Assembly: GCA_016793725.1 (NCBI GenBank)
Contig: JAEUJP010000707.1
Location: forward strand, 1-49,678
Reading direction: 5' to 3'
Source: Myxococcaceae bacterium
GTDB lineage: Bacteria > Myxococcota > Myxococcia > Myxococcales > Myxococcaceae
DNA length: 49,678 nt
Below, piece by piece: positions 30,564 to 38,930 of the stretch; position 1 is the stretch's first letter; every line of letters starts with the position of its first letter. Below the pieces are notes generated by a model. That model saw only the letters and a program-made list of their open reading frames with translations, was not told where the DNA came from and did not search any database. A program made the translations under genes and the position numbers.

Positions 30564-33305
30564 TCAGATGCCGGGGACGAGCGGCACCCCATCGCCCCAG
30601 ATGGAGTCCCACACGTCGCCGGCAATTTCACCGACGCGGCCCGGCACGTCGCGCAGCGCCTCGAGTGCGTCTTTCGCGCCCTCGATGCCCGTCTCGGCCA
30701 GGTTCGCGAGCTGCTCGACCGCGTGCTCGCCGAGCGCGCCGCCCAGCTCCGACAGGTTCTGCAGCGCCTCGACGCCGTCTTCACCGAACCCGTGCAGCCG
30801 GTCGATGACCGCGCGCGCGCCTTCGCTCACGTCTTCGGCCCACGCCTCGGCCACGTTCTCGAACGCCTCGACGCCGTCGCGCAGCAGCTCCGCCGCCTGG
30901 TCTTGAGCCCACTCGAGCCCCTCGCCGACCGCGCGGCTCACCGCTTCGGCCGCCGCTTCGGCCGCTTCGCCGCCGCTGCGTACCAGGTCTTCGAGCGCCT
31001 CCTGCGCTTCTTCGGCCACCTCGACGCCGGCGCGCGCCAGGTCTTCGAGCTTCTCGACGCCTGCTGCGCCGAGGTCTTTCAGCGCGCCGACCGCCTCGCT
31101 CGCCAGCTCGGCCGCCTCTTCGATGCCCTGCTCGATGAGCTCACCCACGTTGCCCGCGAGGTCGGCGAGAAAGTCTTTCGCCTTCTCGGCCAGCTCGCCG
31201 CCCTGCTCGGCGGCCCACTTCAGCTCGTCGATGGTGCCGCCGATGCCGTGCGCCGCGACGAAGCCCGCGGTGCCGATGGGGAAGGTGGCGACCGCGCCGA
31301 TGATGTTCGTCGCGCGCACCCACTCGGGCGGCTCGTACTCGGTGCCGTTCGCCTCGGCGAGCTCGAGCTTCGCCACCTCGGCGCTGAGGCCCAGGTCGAT
31401 CGCGAGCGTCGCGATGCCGAACGCCGCGCCGGCCGCGAGGTCGACGCCCACGCCCACGCCGGTCAGGTCGAGCAGCACGCCGCCCACCGCGTCGACCGCG
31501 TTCAAGCTCGCGCCCAGGCCCGCGAGGTACGCGAGGTCGGGGCTGCGGCCCGCGAGGTCTGCCGCCTCGAACGCGAGCCGGCCCGCGTCGTAGAGACCCG
31601 GCAGCGCGCCGACCACCGGCACGAACTTCAGCACGCCGCGCAGGAGCTTGCCGGCGACCTCTTGCGTAATCTCGAGCCCGAACCGGCCCACCAGCCCGTT
31701 CGCGAGCTCGAGGCCCTGGCTGAGCGCGCGGCCGACGGTGCCGAGCGTGCGCCCGTCGACGTGCTCGAGCGCGGGCGCGATCTGCCGCATCAGCACCGCG
31801 AACTCGTCGCCCTGCGCCGCCGACAGCTGCACCAGCCGCTCGAAGCCCGCGCCGTCGAGGTTCTTCGACAGCTTCACGAACGCGTCGAGCGCGGCCCCGT
31901 CGAGGTTGCGCACCGTCGAGGTGAGGTCGGCGAGCGCCTGCGGGCGCCCGAGCACGTCGCTCAGCTCACCGACGTCGAGGTTCTTGAGAACCTTCGCGAG
32001 CTTGTTCGCGTCGGCCGGGTCTGCGCCGTCGAGCGCGCCGATGAGGTTGTCGAGGTCGTCGACGCTGCCCACCCGCGCGAGCACGCCGGCGAGGTGGTCG
32101 GTGTTGCCGTCGAGCGGCAGCTCGCGCGCGAGGCGCGCGAGGTTCTCGGCGCGGCCCGCGTCGCTCAGCGCGTCGGTCGCGACGGCCGGGTTCAGGCTGC
32201 CGGCGACCGAAAGAAAGCGGCGCGCCTCTTCGGGGCTCGCGGCGCCGTTCGCCTGCCGCAGCACCTCGTCGATGGCGGCGGGGTCGTCGAGCTTGCCGAG
32301 CACGGCTGCGAAGTCGGCCGACTCGAGCCCGTTCGCGCCGGCGCGCGCCAGCTCGCTCACCTGCGCCGGAGTCAGCCGCCCCTGCACGTCGGCCGGCAGG
32401 TCACCCAGCGTGCTGTTCGCGAACGCCTGCGCGTCGCGCACCACGCCCTCGGGGTTCGGCACGCCCGCGTCGCGCAGGGCCCGCGTGAAGGCGCGCGCGT
32501 CACGCCACGCCCCCGGCGCTTCACCCGCGAGCGTCAGCGCCGCGACCGCACGGTCTTGCGTCGTCGCGTTCGGGTCGGCGAGCGTCAGGCCGGCGATGGC
32601 GAGGCGCGCGGGCCCTTCGAGGCGGCGGGCCTGGTCGCCGAACGACGAGAACACCTCGGTGCCCGCGAAGTTCTTCGCCGCGTTCGCGAGCTGCACGGCG
32701 CCGCGCGCCTGGCCGACGAACGACGACGTCGGGCTGAACAGGGCGATGTAGCCGTCGACGGCCTGGCGCGCGTTCGCGGCCTGCGCGTTGCCGCGGTTGA
32801 GCAGGTCGGCGCCGGGTATCTTTTCGCCCAGCTTGCGCAGCACGGCCTCGACGCGCTCGGCCGGCACGGCCTGCGTGATGCTCTGGCCGAGCTGAATCGC
32901 GGCAGAGAAGCGCTGCGCGGGCGTCGAATTCGGGTCGATCAGCTTGCGGGCCGCGGCGCGCGTGTTGTCGTTGCGCGCGAGGTTCACGGCTTCGGGGCGC
33001 GTGAGGCCGAACTCCGACTGCAGGCGGGCCTCAATCTGCGCCCGCTCTTCGGGCGTACCTTCGGGCGCCGAGACCGGGCCCGCAGCGGGCGGCGTGGTGG
33101 CGCGCACCGGAGCGACCGCCGGAGCCGCCTCGAACGTGTCGGCCGTGGGGCGTGCGCGCTCGAGCACGCGGGCACGCTCGGCGGCGGCGATGCGCTGCTG
33201 CTCGGCACGAATGCGCGCTTCTTCGGCGCGGCGGCGGGCTTCGGCGAGGGCGCGGGCTTCGGCCGCAGCTGCGGAGGTCGACGTCGCGGTGGTCGAGGTG
33301 GTCAT
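30564..33305 (-). CDS. Large Ala-rich helical protein, effector-like
   Basis: 913-aa protein. Residues about 12-50 form a charged coiled coil (AEARRRAEEARIRAEQQRIA), followed by a Pro/Ala linker, then long helical repeats of about 30-50 residues (ESADFAAVLGKLDDPAAIDE, LDGAALDAFVKLSKNLDGAG). Hydrophobic helices lie at about 510-700 (VGALPGLYDAGRL, GVGVGVDLAAGAAFGIATLA, IIGAVATFPIGTAGFVAAHG), and a final 250 residues of acidic repeats (AAELLRDGVEAFENVAEAWA, GVEALQNLSELG). Coiled-coil starts of this kind are seen in large myxobacterial polymorphic-toxin-like proteins; no toxin domain is recognised. First gene of the operon. A long open frame on the opposite strand is a shadow. Confidence 0.78.
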   Translation of the reverse strand: MTTSTTATSTSAAAAEARALAEARRRAEEARIRAEQQRIAAAERARVLERARPTADTFEAAPAVAPVRATTPPAAGPVSAPEGTPEERAQIEARLQSEFGLTRPEAVNLARNDNTRAAARKLIDPNSTPAQRFSAAIQLGQSITQAVPAERVEAVLRKLGEKIPGADLLNRGNAQAANARQAVDGYIALFSPTSSFVGQARGAVQLANAAKNFAGTEVFSSFGDQARRLEGPARLAIAGLTLADPNATTQDRAVAALTLAGEAPGAWRDARAFTRALRDAGVPNPEGVVRDAQAFANSTLGDLPADVQGRLTPAQVSELARAGANGLESADFAAVLGKLDDPAAIDEVLRQANGAASPEEARRFLSVAGSLNPAVATDALSDAGRAENLARLARELPLDGNTDHLAGVLARVGSVDDLDNLIGALDGADPADANKLAKVLKNLDVGELSDVLGRPQALADLTSTVRNLDGAALDAFVKLSKNLDGAGFERLVQLSAAQGDEFAVLMRQIAPALEHVDGRTLGTVGRALSQGLELANGLVGRFGLEITQEVAGKLLRGVLKFVPVVGALPGLYDAGRLAFEAADLAGRSPDLAYLAGLGASLNAVDAVGGVLLDLTGVGVGVDLAAGAAFGIATLAIDLGLSAEVAKLELAEANGTEYEPPEWVRATNIIGAVATFPIGTAGFVAAHGIGGTIDELKWAAEQGGELAEKAKDFLADLAGNVGELIEQGIEEAAELASEAVGALKDLGAAGVEKLEDLARAGVEVAEEAQEALEDLVRSGGEAAEAAAEAVSRAVGEGLEWAQDQAAELLRDGVEAFENVAEAWAEDVSEGARAVIDRLHGFGEDGVEALQNLSELGGALGEHAVEQLANLAETGIEGAKDALEALRDVPGRVGEIAGDVWDSIWGDGVPLVPGI

Positions 33306-33388
33306 GCCCCCGGTACGCGACCCCTCGAACGTGGAAACACGCGCCGGCGCGAAGCCGCCTTACATACCGAGGTGGTTTTTTCGGCGAT

Positions 33389-33418
33389 TTGTCTGGTGTT
33401 GATGCTGCCTGCTACCGT
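33389..33418 (+). promoter_or_regulatory. Putative promoter of the toxin-antitoxin pair
   Basis: TTGTCT (33389-33394) and TACCGT (33413-33418) are separated by 18 bp and the -10 box ends 6 nt before the antitoxin ATG, implying a leaderless transcript. Confidence 0.4.
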
Positions 33419-33424
33419 GGTGGC

Positions 33425-33712
33425 ATGCAGAAGCGAACGCGCCGGCCGCATGGCCTGAAGACGAAGAAGGTGAGCATCTCGGTGAGCGCCGAAGACTTGA
33501 GCGTGCTCACGAGTCGGGCGCGCCGCGCGCACGGGGGAAACGTCTCGGCGGTCGTGCACGAGATGGTCGACGCGATTCGCAGGCTCGAGGCCGCTGACGC
33601 GCTACTCGAAATGCTCGGCGGCGACCGGGTGACCGAGGGCGACATGCAGAGCGTGCGCGACGAGGTTGCGGGCGCACGAGGCAAGAGCCGCCGCGGCGGC
33701 CGCGCCGCGTGA
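33425..33712 (+). CDS. Ribbon-helix-helix-type antitoxin
   Basis: 95-aa protein. After a basic N-terminus (MQKRTRRPHGLK) the segment KKVSISVSAEDLSVLTSRAR followed by GNVSAVVHEMVDAIRRL is a strand-helix-helix typical of CopG/ParD/VapB-like RHH DNA-binding antitoxins; the C-terminal Gly/Arg-rich tail (GARGKSRRGGRAA) would contact the toxin. It precedes a PIN-domain gene with a 4-bp GTGA overlap, the usual antitoxin-first order. Autorepression at the promoter 5' of the gene is expected. Confidence 0.82.
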   Translation: MQKRTRRPHGLKTKKVSISVSAEDLSVLTSRARRAHGGNVSAVVHEMVDAIRRLEAADALLEMLGGDRVTEGDMQSVRDEVAGARGKSRRGGRAA

Positions 33713-34083
33713 GCCCGTTCGTCTTCGACACGGGGGGGCTGATCGCACTGGAGCGCAGCCGCTTCCGAGCGCTGACGCTCTTCAAGACGGCGCGTGTGGA
33801 TCAGGTGCCGATCATCGTACCGAGCGTGTGCGTCGCCGAGTGGTGGCGCGGGCGCACCGACGTTCGCGAGAAGCTGCTCGAGGCCGTCATCGTCGAGCAC
33901 ACCGACGACGCGCTGGTGCGGCTCACGGGCGAGGCGCTCGCAGCGACCCCGCGTGCGGCGTGCATCGATGCGCTGGTGATGGCGACGGCGGCGCGCCACG
34001 GTGCAGTCGTCTTCACGAGCGACGTCGAAGACCTCATCGCGCTGCAACGCTTCTTCCCCGCGGTACGTGTGCTCGGTGTCTGA
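33709..34083 (+). CDS. PIN-domain toxin (VapC-like)
   Basis: 124-aa protein starting at GTG that overlaps the antitoxin stop. PIN acidic residues are visible: D7 in FVFDTGGLIALE, E44 in VAEWWRG, D87 in AACIDALVMATAARHG and D105 in VFTSDVEDL, the set that binds Mg/Mn for RNA cleavage. Length and order are typical of VapBC-type type II modules. The RNA target is unknown. All key residues are present, so it is probably functional. Confidence 0.87.
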   Translation: MSPFVFDTGGLIALERSRFRALTLFKTARVDQVPIIVPSVCVAEWWRGRTDVREKLLEAVIVEHTDDALVRLTGEALAATPRAACIDALVMATAARHGAVVFTSDVEDLIALQRFFPAVRVLGV

Positions 34084-34301
34084 AACGGTCAGCTCGAGTG
34101 CTTCGACCGTGACGCAATGAACCGGTCACGCTGGGCGGAGCGCGCAGGGCGGAGTCGAAGCGCGTTCGGACCGCCGCTCGACGCGCCCTTCGACTCTGCG
34201 TTCGCTTCGCGAACGCGCCGCTCAGGGTGAACGCGACCACCGCGTGGCGGTCGCAGCACTCGCCGCCGGCGCACAGCGGCTCGCAAGCGATCGAGCCTGC
34301 A
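34084..34301. other. Palindrome-rich intergenic DNA
   Basis: Contains three inverted repeats: GAGTCGAAG (34152-34160) with CTTCGACTC (34188-34196); CGTTCGC-TTC-GCGAACG (34199-34215); and GCGACC (34233-34238) with GGTCGC (34249-34254), overlapping CCAC-CGC-GTGG. The stretch CCCTTCGAC...GCTCAGGGTGAACG resembles an intergenic palindrome I have seen widely in environmental genomes. No gene seen. Confidence 0.55.
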
Positions 34302-34499
34302 TCAGCGACTTCGCAGGAGCGGAACCCCCCTCATGCATGCGGACAAGCAGGTGCTGTAGTCGAGCGGCGACGCCAGGTCGAAAGAGTCGGGGGCGTTCGT
34401 GTTGCCAGTTTCGCCGCGGGTCCCGTCCCACGGAACGTGACGCCATTCGCAGGCAGGCCGCGCGCCGCAGTGGAGGCTGAGCGCGGCTGCGATGACCAC
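34302..34499 (-). CDS. Possible small lipoprotein or remnant
   Basis: About 65 aa from GTG at 34499. VVIAAALSLHC is a hydrophobic stretch ending at a Cys, followed by a Cys-containing hydrophilic region (ARPACEWRHVPWDG, DYSTCLSACMRG). Reading five codons further back gives LRSVHAVVIAAALSLHC, a better signal peptide that would need a CTG start at 34517, directly after the stop of the upstream gene and in the same frame. It could be a truncated lipoprotein gene that lost its ATG, or chance. Low confidence. Confidence 0.3.
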   Translation of the reverse strand: MVIAAALSLHCGARPACEWRHVPWDGTRGETGNTNAPDSFDLASPLDYSTCLSACMRGVPLLRSR

Positions 34500-34517
34500 T
34501 GCGTGAACGCTGCGCAG

Positions 34518-36515
34518 CTACAAGTCCCAGCCCGGCACTGCCCGGAAGTCGGGCGTGGCCATGCTCAGCCCCTGGCGCGCGAGGTCTTCGTTCACCGCTG
34601 AGCGAATCGCGTCTTGCGTCGACTGCTTCAGGTCGACGATGCCCGGCGTCTTTTCACCCAATGACTGCAGGCAGCTCGCGAACACGAGCGCGCGGGTGAC
34701 CTGAATCCACTCCGGGGGCAGGTCGCGGCCGAGGTTCACCACGTGGCCCGAGCGCAGCACGAGCGCCTCTTTCCCCGTCTCGTGGTCTTTCACCACGCGG
34801 TGCATCGACGCGGCGCCCAGGTCGCCCTGGCCGAGGTTCACCCGCTTGCCCTGGAACAGCGCCGACACCGAGCCGTCGCGCACCATCATCTGCTCGGGCT
34901 CGTACGCCATCTCACGGAACCAGCGGCCCTTCGTACCGAACGCGTTCGCGCCCATCTCGTGGTTGCCCGACGCACCGTTGACCAGCACCGCGCCGTCGCG
35001 CAGCTTCGGGTAGTCGTCGAGCGACATCGCGCCGCGGCCCGTCGCCCCGATGACGAGCTCGCCGAAGCCGATCGCCTCGTCGCGGCCCAGCGCCCGGCAC
35101 CCGTGCTCGCGCGCGAGCTTCTGCCGCTCGGGGTCGGGGTCGAAGATGGCCACCTCGATGCCGCGCCGCAAGAGCGCCGCCGCCGTCTCTTGCCCGACCG
35201 GCCCGTAGCCCAGCACCGTCGCCTGCTTCGGGTGCGGCAGCTTCAGGGCGTCGAGGTAGTTCAGCGCGTCGAACACCACGTTCTCACCGATGAGCGGAAT
35301 CTCGGTGTCTGCCTTCAGCTGGCTGCGCGCCATGTTCACCACCGGGCACTTCAGCTCGACGCCGTCTCGCTGCATCTGCTCGAGCACCTGAATGCCGCGC
35401 GCCGTCTGCTCGAAGCCCGTGCACAGGTGTGCGTACTCGGGGAAGTACTTGTTCAGCGCGTAGAGCAGCTTGCCGCCGTCGTCGGCGAGCACGAAGCGCT
35501 GCTTCGACGTCTTCGGGTCGATGCCCTCGAACAGCTCGGTCAGCGTGTCGCGCGAGACGTTCACCAGGTGCTCTTCGACCGAGCCCGCACTGCCGCCGAT
35601 GCTGCCCGGGTCGACCGAGTAGCCCTTGCCCACGAGGTGCGCGTACATCTCGTCGACCGTCGAGTAGCTCTTGCCGATGAGGCGCATGTCTTCGCGCTTC
35701 ACGCCCGCCTGCTCGAGCTGGTCGAGCACGCCGCCGAGCGTCGGCAAGAGGTGCTGAATCGCCACCACCTTCACACCCTCGAACGGCTTGCCGCCGCCCG
35801 TGAGCTGAGCCGCGACTCGAGCGAAGCCCGGCATGCGCGCGACGATGGGCGCCACGTCGACGCCGGCGCCCACCCGCGCCACGGTGGAGTCGGACAGCCC
35901 CTCGAGCTTCGTGCCCGGTGCCTGGTTCGGCACCGGCTCGCCCTTCGTCACGTCGACGAGGTAGTCGTAGAGCTTGCCGCCCGTCGCCGGCGCCTGCTGG
36001 TGCAGCGCCGCTGCGTCGATGCGGCCGTCGCTGCCGGTGTACTTCGCGAACGCGGCCGTCACCGCCTTCACCATGCCGGTCTGGTCGAGTGAGTGGCCGA
36101 TGCTCGCGCTCTCGATGACCTCGCGCGCGGCCGCCTCGAAGTCGTCGCGGGCGGGCGTGCTCCACAGCGCCTTTGGGGGCTCGTCGTCGACGCGCAGCAG
36201 GTTCGAGAACGCCGCGCTCGTGTCGGTGGGGCCGAGCTGCGCCTCGAGCGCCTTGCGCGCTTGCGCGCCGGCCGGCGAGCGCAGGAAGTCGACGATGTCT
36301 TCGAGCTTGAGCCCGCCGCCCGGAGCCTTCGCCGCGAGCAGCTCGACGTCTTCGCGCCGCGCCTTCATGTGCTCGCGCGCGGCCTCGATGAGGTACGCGC
36401 GGTGCTGCTCGAGAATCTGTGCGCTCGGCACCCGCCCGTTCGGCTTCGTGAGCTCGGCGTCGGCCAGCTTCTTCAGGCTGGCGGCGCCGGCGGCGGTGAT
36501 TTTCGGGGGCGGCAT
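34518..36515 (-). CDS. S-adenosylhomocysteine-hydrolase-like protein
   Basis: 665-aa protein. The C-terminal half is AdoHcyase-like: substrate-domain segments (KVVAIQHLLPTLGGVLDQLE, STVDEMYAHLVGKGYSV), NAD-binding Rossmann motif VLGYGPVGQETAAALL, then ATGRGAMSLDDYPKLRDGAV, NGASGNHEMG and RSGHVVNLGRD. Compared with true AdoHcyase (about 430-490 aa) it has an extra helical N-terminal domain of about 200 residues with an EF-hand-like GSDGRIDAAALH, and VLGYGPVGQ replaces the usual VAGYGDVGKG, so the reaction may differ. The ATG at 36515 is 29 bp after the STAND ATPase stop. Role in methyl-cycle metabolism or in signalling with the ATPase is open. Confidence 0.82.
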   Translation of the reverse strand: MPPPKITAAGAASLKKLADAELTKPNGRVPSAQILEQHRAYLIEAAREHMKARREDVELLAAKAPGGGLKLEDIVDFLRSPAGAQARKALEAQLGPTDTSAAFSNLLRVDDEPPKALWSTPARDDFEAAAREVIESASIGHSLDQTGMVKAVTAAFAKYTGSDGRIDAAALHQQAPATGGKLYDYLVDVTKGEPVPNQAPGTKLEGLSDSTVARVGAGVDVAPIVARMPGFARVAAQLTGGGKPFEGVKVVAIQHLLPTLGGVLDQLEQAGVKREDMRLIGKSYSTVDEMYAHLVGKGYSVDPGSIGGSAGSVEEHLVNVSRDTLTELFEGIDPKTSKQRFVLADDGGKLLYALNKYFPEYAHLCTGFEQTARGIQVLEQMQRDGVELKCPVVNMARSQLKADTEIPLIGENVVFDALNYLDALKLPHPKQATVLGYGPVGQETAAALLRRGIEVAIFDPDPERQKLAREHGCRALGRDEAIGFGELVIGATGRGAMSLDDYPKLRDGAVLVNGASGNHEMGANAFGTKGRWFREMAYEPEQMMVRDGSVSALFQGKRVNLGQGDLGAASMHRVVKDHETGKEALVLRSGHVVNLGRDLPPEWIQVTRALVFASCLQSLGEKTPGIVDLKQSTQDAIRSAVNEDLARQGLSMATPDFRAVPGWDL

Positions 36516-36544
36516 CGGTGAAAGAACCCAGAGCCTATTCCACC

Positions 36545-38437
36545 CTACTTGAGCGACTGCAAACCCAGCTGCAGCGCGGCGTCGCCCGTCATGCGCCTGC
36601 CCTCGTCGCGCGCGGCGTCGAACGCGGCCTGGCCGAGGTGCGCGCGCAAGAGGCCGGCGGCCGAAGAGACGTCGTCGCGGTCGGCGAATGCGATGCCTCC
36701 GCCGAGGGCTTCGATGTGCTTCTCGGCGGCGCCGAGCAGGCGGGCGCCGACCTTCGCCTTGCCGCCGAGCGCCGCGAACGTGGCGAGCGCGACGAGGTCG
36801 GTGGGCAGCGTCTGCCGGTTGCCGAGCCGGTGCGAGAGGTCGATGGCCTCGAACAGCGCGGCGAGCCCGCGCTTGCGGTCGCCCTGGCCCTTGGCGACGA
36901 GCGAGAGGTTGTAGAGCGTGACGGCCTGCTGCCGCTTCGCGCCGAGCTCCCGGGCGAGGGCGAGGCAGCGCTCGTAGGCGATGCGGGCGGGCTCCATGCG
37001 GCTCTTGGCGCGGTGCACCTCGGCGAGCGCGTTGTTCATGTACGCGAGCAGCACCTTGTCGGGCAGCGCCTCGAGGTCTCTCACGGCCTCGGCGTAGAGG
37101 GCCTCGCTCTCGGTGCGCTTGCCCTGCTCGAACAGCGCCCAGGCGCGCTGGCCCTTCGCGCGCGCGAGCCTGACCGGGTCGTTCAGCCGCTCGGCGAGGC
37201 CGAAGCCCCGCTCGGCGAGCGCGACGCCCTCGGGCACGCGGCCCTGGTAGATGGCGCACCACTGAAGCCGGTCGACGGCGTCGAGTGCGTCGGCGAGCGA
37301 GCCCGAGACGAGCGTGCGGTCTGAAGCCGGCTCGGCGATGTCGAGCGCCGCCTCGTGCAGCTTCTGGGCGCCCGCGAGGTCGCCCTGGCGAAACGCGAGC
37401 AGCCCGGCGTGGTTCAGCGCGCGTGCGCGCAGCGCGTGGGGCGACTTCGAGAACGCCTCGAGCCAGCGACGGCCGTCGGCCCAGTGCGCGCGAATGTCGA
37501 AGAACCGCGCGATGGGCACCACGAGCTCGAGCCCGCGCGCCGCGTCGTTCTTCTCGTCGAGGTACGCCGCCGCCGCGCGCAGGTTCGGCAGCTCGGCGTC
37601 GAGCGCGTCGAGGTCTTTCGCCGACGGAGCCTTCTCGAGCCGCTCGCCCACTTCTCTCGCCAGCGCGATGAAGTGCGCCGCGTGCGCCTCGCGCGCCTTC
37701 GGGTCGAGCACGGCCTTGCGTACGGGAGGAAGCAGGTCGAAGCGCGAGCCGCTGCGCACGACGAAGCCGCGCTCTTCGAGCAGCGGGTGGGGCGTGTCGA
37801 AGCCGCCGCGGTACGCGCTGAGCAGCGCGAGCTGTTCGCGCTCCTTCTGGGCAAGCGCGGCGAGCGCGAGCTTCAGCACGACGTCGAGCGCCGGTGAGGG
37901 CGGCACGCTCTCGAGCGGCAGTGGCTTCGCGAGCTGCAGCACGAGCGGGCTCGAGCCCACGCGCTCGACGAGCGAAGGGGGGAACGTGAGCATCGCGGCG
38001 TCGCCGAGGGGGCCGACCTCGAGGCCGTCTTCGCCCCACACGCCGAGCTTCTTCTTCGCGGTGATGATGAGCTTCAGGTTCGCGCTCGACGCGAGCAGCT
38101 CGACGAGCTCGGCCGCGAGTGACGGCACGGCCTCGGCCTCGTCGAGCACGAGCAGCAGGCTGCGCTCCTTGAGGTGCGCGAGCAGCACGTCGCTGGCGCG
38201 GGCGAGACCGAGAGCGCGCGCGATGCCCTCGGTCGCCGGGTCACCGCCGCTGAGCGCGGTGAGGTCGACGAACGCCGCGCCGTGCTCGAACTGGTCGCCG
38301 AAGCGGGCGAGCGCGGCGCGCGCGAGCGTCGTCTTGCCGATGCCGGGCTCACCCGTGAGCGTGACGGCGAGGGGGCCCTTCTTCTGGAGCAGCTTCTCGA
38401 GTGTGGCGAGCTCTCGCTGCCGACCGACGACCTTCAT
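36545..38437 (-). CDS. STAND-type ATPase with TPR repeats
   Basis: 630-aa cytoplasmic protein. Residues 1-200 form the NTPase: MKVVGRQRELATLEKLL, Walker A GEPGIGKTTL, Walker B-like SLLLVLDEAEAVP, sensor LKLIITAKKKLG. Residues about 230-300 look like a winged-helix spacer, and about 330-600 carry tetratricopeptide-type helices (ALNHAGLLAFRQGDLAGAQK, AYMNNALAEVHRAKSRMEPA), the usual sensor of MalT-like or LuxR-family ATPases. The DNA-binding effector domain of those regulators is absent. The next gene, an AdoHcyase-like protein, might supply the output; this is inference. It starts 21 bp from the decayed lipoprotein gene. Confidence 0.87.
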   Translation of the reverse strand: MKVVGRQRELATLEKLLQKKGPLAVTLTGEPGIGKTTLARAALARFGDQFEHGAAFVDLTALSGGDPATEGIARALGLARASDVLLAHLKERSLLLVLDEAEAVPSLAAELVELLASSANLKLIITAKKKLGVWGEDGLEVGPLGDAAMLTFPPSLVERVGSSPLVLQLAKPLPLESVPPSPALDVVLKLALAALAQKEREQLALLSAYRGGFDTPHPLLEERGFVVRSGSRFDLLPPVRKAVLDPKAREAHAAHFIALAREVGERLEKAPSAKDLDALDAELPNLRAAAAYLDEKNDAARGLELVVPIARFFDIRAHWADGRRWLEAFSKSPHALRARALNHAGLLAFRQGDLAGAQKLHEAALDIAEPASDRTLVSGSLADALDAVDRLQWCAIYQGRVPEGVALAERGFGLAERLNDPVRLARAKGQRAWALFEQGKRTESEALYAEAVRDLEALPDKVLLAYMNNALAEVHRAKSRMEPARIAYERCLALARELGAKRQQAVTLYNLSLVAKGQGDRKRGLAALFEAIDLSHRLGNRQTLPTDLVALATFAALGGKAKVGARLLGAAEKHIEALGGGIAFADRDDVSSAAGLLRAHLGQAAFDAARDEGRRMTGDAALQLGLQSLK

Positions 38438-38458
38438 CTTCGAAGGTCGGTCTTACCA

Positions 38459-38930
38459 TCACTGCACGACGAAGCCCGCGGGCGGGCCAATCTTCTGGGT
38501 GTCGACGACGATGTCGTCGAGCTCGTACCAGACGCCGGGGCCGGGGGCGGTGGCTCCGAAGTAGCCGCCGAGGGTGTCGATGGTGGTGAACTTGCCGCCG
38601 GGGCCCGAGTTGCCGTCGCGGAAGGTGGCGGTGAAGAGCAGGCGGTCGTTGAAGGTGCCGTCGCGCGTGGTGACCCACATCTGCATGCGGTTCTGGGCGA
38701 GGTCGACCATGCCTTCGCCGGTGCTGATGTGCGGGCGGAAGCGGGCGCCGCCGCGGCCGTTCCACCCGCCCATCGGCTGGTAGGTGTGGGTGGCGCCGTT
38801 GTTGGCGACGACCCATGACCGGAGAGGCCGACGATGTCGGGGCCCGAGGTGGAGCCGCCGGCGGTCGCGCCGCCAGCCGTAGTCGCGCCGCCTGCCGTGG
38901 CCGCTCCGTCGCCGCACGCCGGCTGACGTG
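38459..38930 (-). pseudogene. Frameshifted, N-terminally truncated lipoprotein gene
   Basis: The 3' part (WVVANNGATHTYQPMGGWNG to IGPPAGFVVQ) reads in one frame up to 38815. Beyond that the protein-like sequence continues in another frame as a lipoprotein linker, ACGDGAATAGGATTAGG then SGPDIVGLSGH, with the lipidated Cys codon at 38914-38916. Joining the frames needs one extra base near 38815, so a 1-nt deletion is likely. No signal peptide precedes the Cys in any frame. The mature part (MQMWVTTRDGTFNDRLLFTA, PGVWYELDDIVVDTQ) looks like a concanavalin-type or carbohydrate-binding beta-sandwich. Sequencing error is possible for the frameshift but not for the missing signal. Confidence 0.6.

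Noticed and set aside
30144..33458. Open frame of about 1100 codons on the plus strand opposite the effector-like operon
   Set aside because: Extremely Arg/Ala/Glu/Leu-biased composition without domains; it is the antisense shadow of the 913-aa gene, expected at this GC content.
34518..38039. Single 1173-codon minus-strand frame joining two regions
   Set aside because: The upstream third is an Arg-rich shadow of the STAND ATPase gene in another frame. The real gene starts at ATG 36515, where AdoHcyase-like sequence begins.
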